A stretch of DNA of 64,000 bases, taken from the NCBI RefSeq assembly GCF_024753245.1, contig NZ_JANUGX010000019.1, positions 1-64,000 of the forward strand, in the 5' to 3' direction. The position numbers and the translations under genes were made by a program. A model generated the notes under the pieces. The model was not told where the DNA came from, made no database searches, and saw only the letters and a program-made list of their open reading frames with translations. How positions within the stretch are numbered: position 1 is the first letter of the stretch; the number at the start of each line of letters is the position of its first letter. Below are positions 47,458-55,095 of the stretch, piece by piece. The stretch is from Massilia norwichensis (GTDB lineage: Bacteria > Pseudomonadota > Gammaproteobacteria > Burkholderiales > Burkholderiaceae_D).

Positions 47458-49512
47458 TCTATTATCTGACGAGCTTTCTTTTATCAACGAATATTTGTTG
47501 GAGGATACCAATCCCGTTAAAGTAGGGTGGCTAGCAAACGCGTTCGAAGATAAGGTATGGCAGTGCCGTTTCGGAAAATATAACATATCAATAGATTCGA
47601 GATTACATTAGCAGACGGTTCACTCCTGACGCATAGCTCCAATGCGCCCCTTCTTGATGCGATAAAGCGCTACCTCTGTGCGCAGACCCATCCAACAGTT
47701 GTGGGAGTTGCAGTTCTGGCTGACAGCACTGGAAAAGCGTTACTCCAAAGAGCACTTCACATTGTGGACCATTTCCTTCTCAAGGGGAGCTTTGTTTGCG
47801 GCCGTAATTCAGAATTTCAGCAACTATCGAAGGACGAGGTGCACAACTTTATCGACACGCTGTCTGCCAGACGCTCAATAAAGACGAACATCTACGAACC
47901 TGAGCAGAGGATAGCCGACTTCATTCGAACGTTGAAGGTTACGTCCGATGAGTTGGAGCTGGCTAGGGTACGGACGCCGGCGATTTTCGACACTAGCGCA
48001 TGTGAACTCCCGGATGGAGTTAGTGAAGAGCAGGTCTGGATTGCGCGTCTTTGGCTCTACACTAGGGACTTTTACTCGTCTGGAGCACATAATGAAGTCT
48101 TCAAATACTCCTTATCGGCGACTCGGCTACTCAAATTCCTTATCGGAAAAAAAGTACTTTCAAATCTCAAGTTCGACAATATGGAGCTTGACTATTTGGA
48201 CTTTGAGCCACGCGAAGGCTTTGTACGCGAATTGCACGCAATACCCGTTCAGCCAGGTGGAGAGGATGAGCGGGCATCCACTGAGTACGTGCAAAGCTAC
48301 ATCCAGACACTGAACGTGATGAAAATCGACGCCCTTTCAGACTACTGCTTAGTGTCAGAGGATGCTCTGACAGCTTTGGACGAGAAAGAGGCGCTTAAGC
48401 ATGGTCGATTGAAACCGAAGGGCCGGTTCGCTACTTTGCCGTTTGAAGTTGCCAACCGAAGCTTCAAGAGCGCTATTGAGTTCTATCTTGATTATGGTGA
48501 GGACCTAATCAGCTACTACTTAACTTTAGCAGAGCGAAATTGCCAGGATGAGGTACTCTTGGATGTACCGAAATCGCTTCAAAAGCTCGGCGTTAGGAAG
48601 TTCAAAAACACAGAAGTTGTAGCTAAAAGCTTCTTTAGAGAGCTTCGGAACGGTACAAGCTTGTATCAGATGCTGCAAGTCTTGCTCGGCGCGGTTATTG
48701 TCCTCGTTAACACTTTAATGGCGAGGCGTGCGGCTGAATTGCGAGGCCTCACGCGAGCTAGCATCGTAAAAGATGGCTTTTACTTTTTTCTCGCATTTGA
48801 CTTGGGTAAGGCTAACCTTGGAGAGGTGCGAAAAACAGCACTGCGCCCTCTTCCCGCCATCGGCGCGGAGGCGCTAGGTCTATTGGCGCGATTAGGTGAG
48901 CGACTCAAGGGACTCGGATATGAATCGTCACCGACCCTATTTCAGCGTTTCAAGCTTGGGAAAAAGGCGAATTTCATCCCATACGGTACGACAAAGGGTG
49001 AAACTGAGTGGATAAGGTTATGCCTTGACCGGTTCTGTGATTACGTCCAAATTCCGTCGGATGTTCATGGCCATAGGTATTATGTTCGGAGCCACCAACT
49101 GAGACGCAACTTCGCGATGCTCTTTTTCTGGCAGGGAAATTTTGGTGGTCTCGAGGTGCTACGATACTTCCTTGGTCATCACAAACCCTCGATGACTTAT
49201 CGATATGTGACAGAGTCAATGAAGGGAGCTGTCTTACGCCAGGTCAAGGCTACGGTTGCTGCCGGACTCATCAAGTCTGATAGCCCCGCTACGGAGTCCC
49301 TGGCTGAGTTCATCTGCAAGCGTCATGGCATCACCATGGATGACCTGCACATACTACCTGAGCTAGATGTCATAGCTTATGTCGAGGACCTTCTTAGTTC
49401 AAAAGAGGCCGAAATTGAGCCTGAATTCATTGATGGCCCCAACGGAGAGGAGTACAAAATTCTGTATAAGATTCGTGCCGTCAGTTCACCAGCAGGAGAG
49501 AACAATGTCTAA
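47450..49512 (+). CDS. Tyrosine recombinase 2 of the island operon, with a frameshift near its 5' end
   Basis: The uninterrupted frame runs from GTG 47701 (603 residues), but coding signal clearly extends upstream. GTG 47450, overlapping the first gene's stop by 8 nt, opens a ~50-codon frame (MPNLLSDELSFINEYLLED...) that ends at TAG 47609. The 47701 frame is open from 47584 and reads FEITLADGSLLTHSSNAPLLD in the same style. A -1 shift (or one lost T) near 47596 joins them into ~687 residues. Catalytic set: Arg in ARRAAELRGL, H-x-x-R in SHQLRRNF, His in LGHHKPSM and Tyr in TYRYVTES. The C-terminal part is complete. Confidence 0.75.
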
Positions 49513-50053
49513 CGGAGCGCGCGCGGTTGAAGTGGTATTTGGTGCTGAGCTTAACTCGCCGGCACGAAACTCGGTTCTAGCTGAGCTTCTTTTGCTCAAG
49601 GACTGCTGCTCTGACTCATCGAGTGTAGAGGAACAATTACGTAATTTGCTGTTGGATAAGCTCAAGAGCCAAGGGGGACTGGCAGCCCTTGAGTGGAGAG
49701 AGCGAGGCATTGTCAGCATGTCCTTGAATACGCAAAAGTGCGCTGCAGGAGACGTCATTGTCGGAGGGTTCAAGACGTTGGACTCTTACCGTAAGGCTGC
49801 TCTGGACAGGCTCAAACAACGCCTTATAGTCTCATCGCGGACTACCCGCGGCACAATCGAATGGTACAAGACAGAGTACCAGAGAAAGAATGCAGAAAAT
49901 GACGCTTTGATTAATGAGATAAATCTACTCACTGGGCGGCTCAACGGCGTCCTCGAGTACGCGCGCAAACTCGCGGTAAAGGCTAACAAGTCGGAAGAAT
50001 TTCTAGCCCTGCAGAGCGACCTATTAAGAAAATTTCCGGCTCGGTCGAAATAA
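49505..50053 (+). CDS. Small accessory protein of the recombinase operon
   Basis: A 182-residue protein starting at ATG 49505, overlapping the previous stop by 8 nt. A short N-terminal region is followed by charged helical segments, and residues ~110-165 (RGTIEWYKTEYQRKNAENDALINEINLLTGRL) look like a coiled coil. No catalytic motif. By size and position it corresponds to the small protein that accompanies recombinases in GInt-like or gamma-mobile-trio modules (comparison from memory). It overlaps the next gene by TAATG. Confidence 0.75.
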   Translation: MSNGARAVEVVFGAELNSPARNSVLAELLLLKDCCSDSSSVEEQLRNLLLDKLKSQGGLAALEWRERGIVSMSLNTQKCAAGDVIVGGFKTLDSYRKAALDRLKQRLIVSSRTTRGTIEWYKTEYQRKNAENDALINEINLLTGRLNGVLEYARKLAVKANKSEEFLALQSDLLRKFPARSK

Positions 50054-51465
50054 TGGCAAATTCTACGAAGCTATATAGCCTTACCTCGGATGAGTTCCAA
50101 TATCCTTGGTCGATTTGGAAAGGAAAAGTGAATTTCAGACCTGGAAATGACATTCCACAGCTATTTTGGCCCGATGGTTCAGTATGCTGGCTCGCTAACC
50201 TTTACCTGCTAAAGGGTTTCAGAGAAGGCAAGTCAAGAAGAAACGGAGGCGGAACCTTGCTCACGTGGGCGAAAAATTTGACTCCATTTATCAGGTGGTG
50301 CTATGCGCATGAATGTGATTTCTTCGACCTCGAAGATTTGGATTTTGTTGCATTTGTGTCGCACATCAAAGATGAGACCATGGCGAGCGCGCCACACAAG
50401 AAGGCCCGTGGTTCTGGGCAAGTTAGAACCATCGCTGGGACCGTTATGAATTTCCTAGCTTTTATCGACTCTATCATGCCTGGGCTCAATCTGATTGGGC
50501 CAGAGGGTAAGGTTACCGCAACGCTCAAAGCCGTAGAAATTACAAAACGAGGAAAGAAGGTTAATCGCAAAGCTTGGACGCATGAGTGCCTTCCCAGGGG
50601 TAAACCGAGTAGAAGACGTCAGCCTATTTCAACCAAAGCGGTCGACAAGCTTTACGACGCGAATAATGCTTCAGCCGTTTCTTCATATGTTATGCGTCGA
50701 CGCTTCATAATGTTGCGGCTTTTTGAGCTAACTGGAGGTCGTCGCGTTGAAGCCTCTCTAGTTAAGGTGAAAGATTTGTTAGAGGCGGAATATACTGGGA
50801 AGCTCCGCATTTTTTCGGCAAAACAGCAAGACGATGAGGCAGAGCGGTTTGTGCCGGTTACGAAAGCTGATTTAAAGGAAGTCCTGTCTTTTGTTAAACA
50901 CTACCGAACATTAATTATAAGAAAAACCATCGGCGTAGCGAATGACCATGGCTATTTGTTTGTTAGTGTTGACAACGGCAAGCATTTGCAAGTAGATACA
51001 CTTACCGCGGAGTTATATGCGATACGGAAACTCGCCGGAATCGATGATGAAGAAGCGTGCCTACACGCTTTCCGCCACCGCTATATAACCAATATATTTC
51101 GCGAACTTATTCGCACTCATCGATGTGAAAATTTAAGTGACCTGAAAAAAGCTTTGCTTTCAATGGAGACGTTAAAGCAACAAGTCATGGAGTGGACAGG
51201 GCACTCTAGCCTAGAATCCTTAGAGCGGTATATCCACCTTGCATTTGAGGTTGAAACGAACTTCAAGGATTCGTTGGATATTCTTCAGGCTAGCAAAGTA
51301 GTCGAGTCATTGCATTTCATCATCAAAGACTATCGAAGTCAGGCGCAAGCTAACGGCTGGACGCCCAAGCTGTTCCAAGAGTTTGGAAATGTAGTCGCGG
51401 CGGCCGAGCAGGAATTATTCAAACTGTTCGGCTCACAAAAGGCCAAAGAAGCCGGGACTGTCTGA
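50053..51465 (+). CDS. Tyrosine recombinase 3 of the island operon
   Basis: A 470-residue site-specific integrase with the most complete active site of the three: Arg in LTGGRRVEASLV (~residue 230), H-x-x-R in LHAFRHRYITN (~340), His in WTGHSSLE and Tyr in SLERYIHLAF (~390). An N-terminal core-binding domain (TLLTWAKNLTPFIRWCYAH) precedes it. Starts by a one-base overlap with the small gene. Last gene of the operon, followed by 190 bp before the minus-strand cargo. Confidence 0.88.
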   Translation: MANSTKLYSLTSDEFQYPWSIWKGKVNFRPGNDIPQLFWPDGSVCWLANLYLLKGFREGKSRRNGGGTLLTWAKNLTPFIRWCYAHECDFFDLEDLDFVAFVSHIKDETMASAPHKKARGSGQVRTIAGTVMNFLAFIDSIMPGLNLIGPEGKVTATLKAVEITKRGKKVNRKAWTHECLPRGKPSRRRQPISTKAVDKLYDANNASAVSSYVMRRRFIMLRLFELTGGRRVEASLVKVKDLLEAEYTGKLRIFSAKQQDDEAERFVPVTKADLKEVLSFVKHYRTLIIRKTIGVANDHGYLFVSVDNGKHLQVDTLTAELYAIRKLAGIDDEEACLHAFRHRYITNIFRELIRTHRCENLSDLKKALLSMETLKQQVMEWTGHSSLESLERYIHLAFEVETNFKDSLDILQASKVVESLHFIIKDYRSQAQANGWTPKLFQEFGNVVAAAEQELFKLFGSQKAKEAGTV

Positions 51466-51657
51466 CGCTAGCTACTACATATCAGGAAGGGAGACCGCTA
51501 GACCATGATACTCAGCGTAGTACGGAAGAGGCAAGACTGCGGACACAAGCAAGCCACCACGTTGCTCATGCCGGCTATAATCAAAAAACAATTCGTAAAT
51601 TTCGCCACGGCATTTTATATCCTGGTTACACTTCAACTACGCCGACTATTACCTTCT
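51466..51657. other. Gap between the recombinase operon and minus-strand cargo
   Basis: A 192-bp AT-rich convergent gap. No convincing hairpin terminator or gene was seen; a small plus-strand ORF crossing it overlaps the next gene in antisense. Confidence 0.4.
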
Positions 51658-52521
51658 TCATTTCTTATGAAATACATAGAACTCAGTAATCAAAGCCTCT
51701 TCCCTTTTAGGAAAGAAGCCAAAATCCAAGCCGTGCGCTCTCAAAATGGCTTCCATAAATAGAGCGCTCAATATATATAGATGAAAAAGAATACCCTCTA
51801 TATTGTAGTCATGTTGAGCCTCCAGCAACAAAGAGTTATGACTTGAATGGGCGTACATACTCAGGAGGTGATACTCTAGTTGCCCATATTTTTTGGCAAG
51901 TGGAGTAAACTGCAGTAAATCATTCCAACTTAGCTCGCCATTGACACCGACCCGCCATCGACCATTCCCTATCAACCTCTTACTTTCATCGCTTAACGTA
52001 GCATAAATAGGACTCGCCTCTATTTCAGATAACAAATTTCTTTTCTTCTCGCGGACTTGAGCAATTTCCTGCAGATATATGCTTTTCTGCCCCTCAAAGT
52101 TTTTCGTCAACTCAAAAGTTCGCTCGTTATCAAATATTCCAGATAGAGAGTAACACTTAAATTTGAATTCTATTTCGCCGGCATCATTTTCGGTCAGTAC
52201 ACCATGAGTAACAAGGTAGTTAAAAGTAAGATAAAGCTCATGGCAGGAACGAATAAGAACGTAAGTCGACTTGATATCAATATACGAGTACTCCGGGCTG
52301 TATAAATAATTAAGTCCGCGCGTTATCGAAAGAATAGTATTATACTGTTTAAAGAAAACTTTAAACATTCCGTAGTGGCTTACTTCGATTTCTGACATTT
52401 TCGACATTGCTTTCTCCAAGTGCCCATGCACTTTAGAAAGCATTGAAAACATTATCGAAGGCACCTCGTGATTTTGTATCTCATTGGTGTACCTCGTGAA
52501 TTCCTCAATCGTTAAAGGCAT
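51658..52521 (-). CDS. Helical hypothetical protein, possibly DUF5677-like
   Basis: A 287-residue, all-helical, very AT-rich gene with a clear AGGAG ribosome site before the ATG at 52521. Segments such as YVLIRSCHELYLTFNYLV and LEYHLLSMYAHSSHNSLL recall DUF5677-type proteins of defence islands, but the match is from memory and weak. No enzyme motif or membrane helix stands out. Its composition is the lowest in GC of any gene in the window, suggesting an origin separate from the neighbouring cargo. Confidence 0.7.
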   Translation of the reverse strand: MPLTIEEFTRYTNEIQNHEVPSIMFSMLSKVHGHLEKAMSKMSEIEVSHYGMFKVFFKQYNTILSITRGLNYLYSPEYSYIDIKSTYVLIRSCHELYLTFNYLVTHGVLTENDAGEIEFKFKCYSLSGIFDNERTFELTKNFEGQKSIYLQEIAQVREKKRNLLSEIEASPIYATLSDESKRLIGNGRWRVGVNGELSWNDLLQFTPLAKKYGQLEYHLLSMYAHSSHNSLLLEAQHDYNIEGILFHLYILSALFMEAILRAHGLDFGFFPKREEALITEFYVFHKK

Positions 52522-52812
52522 ATCTGCTCCTAGTTATTTTTATCTGTAACCATGGTCCATCAATCCGGAAATTACCACAAAAGACCGATGTCAATGTGTG
52601 GCATTGGCCGCTATGCCACTCTGTTATGCTCTGTCATTACCCATAACGAGGCCCATGGGAATCATTAACAACTTTTCGCGTTCTAAAGCGCTGCCCGCTG
52701 CACTTGGCTTGTAATTGCTAGTATTCTTCAGCTTGGATGTTTGCCGGCAAATGACAACGAGCTCGCTTTCAGCACCATCCAGCCTTAGTTGGTAGAGCCT
52801 GTCTGGGACGCA
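52522..52812. other. Non-coding gap in island cargo
   Basis: A 291-bp region of mixed composition between the DUF5677-like and acidic-protein genes. Apart from the ribosome site of the former I see no gene, tRNA or clear terminator. Confidence 0.4.
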
Positions 52813-53280
52813 CTAATGCGCCAAGGTATCTAGTTGGAGAAGGCTATCGTCGGAACCTTCGTTGGGGTCAAAGGTGAGTGGCGTTGCCGAGTCGATTTTC
52901 GCATCCAAGTCGTCGATGATGCTCTCGAGAGTCTCCAAGTCCTCGTTGGTCAGCTGTTCCTTTTGCACAATCTTGTTCGCTTGGGCTTCGAGTTCATAAG
53001 CTTGGTCTATCTCGACCTTACTTTCCGCCAGGGCAGACGTGTATGGTGCATCGGTATCGTCGTCGGACGCGCCGAGGAGTTTGTCGTACGCAGCCGACAC
53101 ATGGCTATCGACCTGGCCTAGGAGTGCACTGAGTCCATCGAGTCGGTTCTCTTGCTCAATAACATCATCCAGGTTCGCGGGCGCCGGCGGGTCCGGGTCG
53201 GCAGTTGTCGGGGCCGGAGTAACATTCAGGACTTCAGGCGCCGCTGCAGTGGCTTCATCCTGGCTCGGTTCGTTTTCCAT
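52813..53280 (-). CDS. Acidic hypothetical protein (155 aa)
   Basis: A well-placed AAGGAG precedes the ATG at 53280. Roughly a quarter of residues are Asp or Glu, with very few Lys or Arg. The N-terminal 35 residues are Pro/Ala/Thr-rich and probably disordered; the rest is predicted helical (LDGLSALLGQVDSHVSAAYDKLL, NEDLETLESIIDDLDAKID). No family recognised. Strong acidity could suit a DNA-mimic or chaperone-like role, but that is speculation. Confidence 0.65.
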   Translation of the reverse strand: MENEPSQDEATAAAPEVLNVTPAPTTADPDPPAPANLDDVIEQENRLDGLSALLGQVDSHVSAAYDKLLGASDDDTDAPYTSALAESKVEIDQAYELEAQANKIVQKEQLTNEDLETLESIIDDLDAKIDSATPLTFDPNEGSDDSLLQLDTLAH

Positions 53281-53561
53281 CTATAAGCTCCTTCACGACA
53301 AATGACCTTTGAGAACAAGCTTTGATTCTGTTGCACGGCAGGTCATTATGCCGGCGTTGTCCAGTTCTGTCGGAGCGCCTCAACTCATCTCGCAGGAGCA
53401 GACCAAATACTTCTGACAGCGCGTAACCAGCCTCAAGGCAGGGGCTCGGCGGAGGAATTTGAACACTTGGCAATGCGCTCAGCAACGCTTTCGGTGGCCA
53501 GAGTGAAGCTTATGGAGTATTGCGAATGCGTACATAGTGCGCTGTGCGGGTCTCTCTAAGG
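53281..53561. other. Non-coding gap downstream of the defence operon
   Basis: A 281-bp stretch between the TIGR02391 gene and the acidic-protein gene. The promoter for the acidic gene is presumably here. No convincing hexamers, terminator or RNA gene were found. Confidence 0.35.
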
Positions 53562-54398
53562 TTAGCATTTCTCGGCGCGGTCCAGCTTCCGATGAACCAA
53601 CGATGCAAGTGTCAATATATCGAGCGCATCCTGCTCCGAAATCGGCCACTCGACCTTTGGGTTATGAGCTAGCGGATTCCGAACGGTACCGAACAGCCCG
53701 ACAACGAGGTTCACAAATCCACGTTGCTCCCCTCGTTCGGTTTCGGTCTGCAGGGAGTTGATGGCGAGTGGTGGCGCCCCGTCTTTGCTCAAACCAAAAG
53801 CACGTTGGACCAGGTCGGCACCATCTCCATCTAAACCAGAGAGAGCTCGAACTTTCGCGGCAATGCTCTTCGTCGCTTCGAAAACCGCATGGAAGTAGTT
53901 TTGGTCGAGCAGCTCGGCTCGGCAGAACTGCAGTACATGCGGGTGTACGTTTCGAGAGGTCAAAGCCGCAGACAGTCGGCTAGCTCGCCGTACCGCTTCG
54001 TCGACAGATTTCGCTGCTTGGACGCGTCGAATATGTCCATCCTCGCGTAACTCGTAGCCGGTCAATGAGAGGACCGCATTCAGCTTTTGCCGACGCTGAT
54101 GAAACACTGTCTGGTTTTCCGTATATCGGACAGGGTTCATGGCCCGGGTGATGACCATCAGCAGGTGGTTGCCTACCCGCTTCTCGTTCTGAACGCTCGC
54201 TAAGGCGTTATAAAGGCGCTTCCACTTTGTATTGGACGTGTCTACGTCTGGAATTCCGGCGTCTCCCAGAATGAAGGCAATCTCAAAACCAGTCAGGCCG
54301 TCATTCGTGTCACCCAACACGCGCGCAACAGCTTCAATATGTTGGGACGAAAATGGCGCGATAGTATCCATGAGTTTAAGCTGCTTTGCGAAGCTCAC
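53562..54398 (-). CDS. TIGR02391 (Ymh-type) family protein with HEPN-like R-x4-H motif
   Basis: A 278-residue protein. The C-terminal ~120 residues match the TIGR02391/Ymh pattern: YFHAVFEATKSIAAKVRALSG, then GFVNLVVGLFGTVRNPLAHNP and ALDILTLASLVHRKLD. Within it R240-x4-H245 has the form of the HEPN RNase motif. The N-terminus (HIEAVARVLGDTNDGLTGFEI) is the family's winged-helix-like part. The first ATG (54398) overlaps the HNH gene by 23 nt; ATG 54371 is an alternative. Last gene of the operon. RNase activity is inferred, not shown. Confidence 0.8.
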   Translation of the reverse strand: MSFAKQLKLMDTIAPFSSQHIEAVARVLGDTNDGLTGFEIAFILGDAGIPDVDTSNTKWKRLYNALASVQNEKRVGNHLLMVITRAMNPVRYTENQTVFHQRRQKLNAVLSLTGYELREDGHIRRVQAAKSVDEAVRRASRLSAALTSRNVHPHVLQFCRAELLDQNYFHAVFEATKSIAAKVRALSGLDGDGADLVQRAFGLSKDGAPPLAINSLQTETERGEQRGFVNLVVGLFGTVRNPLAHNPKVEWPISEQDALDILTLASLVHRKLDRAEKC

Positions 54399-55095
54399 AA
54401 GTTCGGTGAAATGCTAGATATGGCAAATGGGCCTGCTTCAGATGGCGAATGGTCCATTCCGTCGACACCCCCAGCTGTGCCTTAGCCGCCGCCGGCAAGG
54501 CTGCGGACACAAGTAAGCCGCCCTGGTCCGAGAATGAAATCCAGCCGCCATCGAATAGCGCATCAATGTGGGGAGCGAGCAGAAGCCCATTGAAAACGTC
54601 CAGCCTCTCATCGTCGCTCAGGCATTTAGCCCAGGGTTTGATGTGCGAAGCTCGCAGCAAGGCAGGCACGGCGAGGCCGGTGACGCAACAACGCCCCTGC
54701 CAGTAATCCATCAGCGCATTTCGAAATAGGTCTTGGCCTACACGCTGTACTACTAGGCGCTCCGCTTCAGTCGTTTGCGACAGGTATAGGGCCCCACGTC
54801 TGAACTGGTCTGCTACACGATTGGGCATAGTTCTAGCGACGGCTGAGGCACGTTGAAGCGTGGCATAGAGGTTGTCTAGGTCGGCCACGAGGAGGACACC
54901 ACCGTCAGCGCCATCTAGCAGTGCCGGTGCAGAAGCTGAGACACAAAATCCGCCACCGCTGGCGTGCACAAGAACCACTTCGGGGAACTGGGCCGAGCGT
55001 AGCTCTAGCCCGCCATCATCTAGCAACAATGGTGTACGCTCAAAGCCGCAATCTGCGGCGGCCTTCTCCAGACGAAGACGCTCCAGCGGGGTCAT
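54376..55095 (-). CDS. HNH_2-type endonuclease
   Basis: Start at 55095 is fixed by an ATGA overlap with the stop of the DUF262 gene. The longer ORF to 55194 would lie wholly within that gene. The 239-residue protein has an uncharacterised N-terminal domain (1-115) and a C-terminal HNH_2 nuclease: CCVTG (136-140), ASHIKPW with H151, and FNGLLLAPHIDALFD with N169 and H176. All ligands of the fold are present. Tight coupling suggests it acts with the DUF262 protein. Confidence 0.85.
   Translation of the reverse strand: MTPLERLRLEKAAADCGFERTPLLLDDGGLELRSAQFPEVVLVHASGGGFCVSASAPALLDGADGGVLLVADLDNLYATLQRASAVARTMPNRVADQFRRGALYLSQTTEAERLVVQRVGQDLFRNALMDYWQGRCCVTGLAVPALLRASHIKPWAKCLSDDERLDVFNGLLLAPHIDALFDGGWISFSDQGGLLVSAALPAAAKAQLGVSTEWTIRHLKQAHLPYLAFHRTCELRKAA

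Noticed and set aside
51505..51762. 85-aa plus-strand ORF after recombinase 3
   Set aside because: It overlaps the minus-strand DUF5677-like gene, which has a strong ribosome site, and the ORF shows no family resemblance.
53255..53485. 76-aa minus-strand ORF upstream of the acidic gene
   Set aside because: It overlaps the acidic gene's start region in another frame and has no ribosome site.
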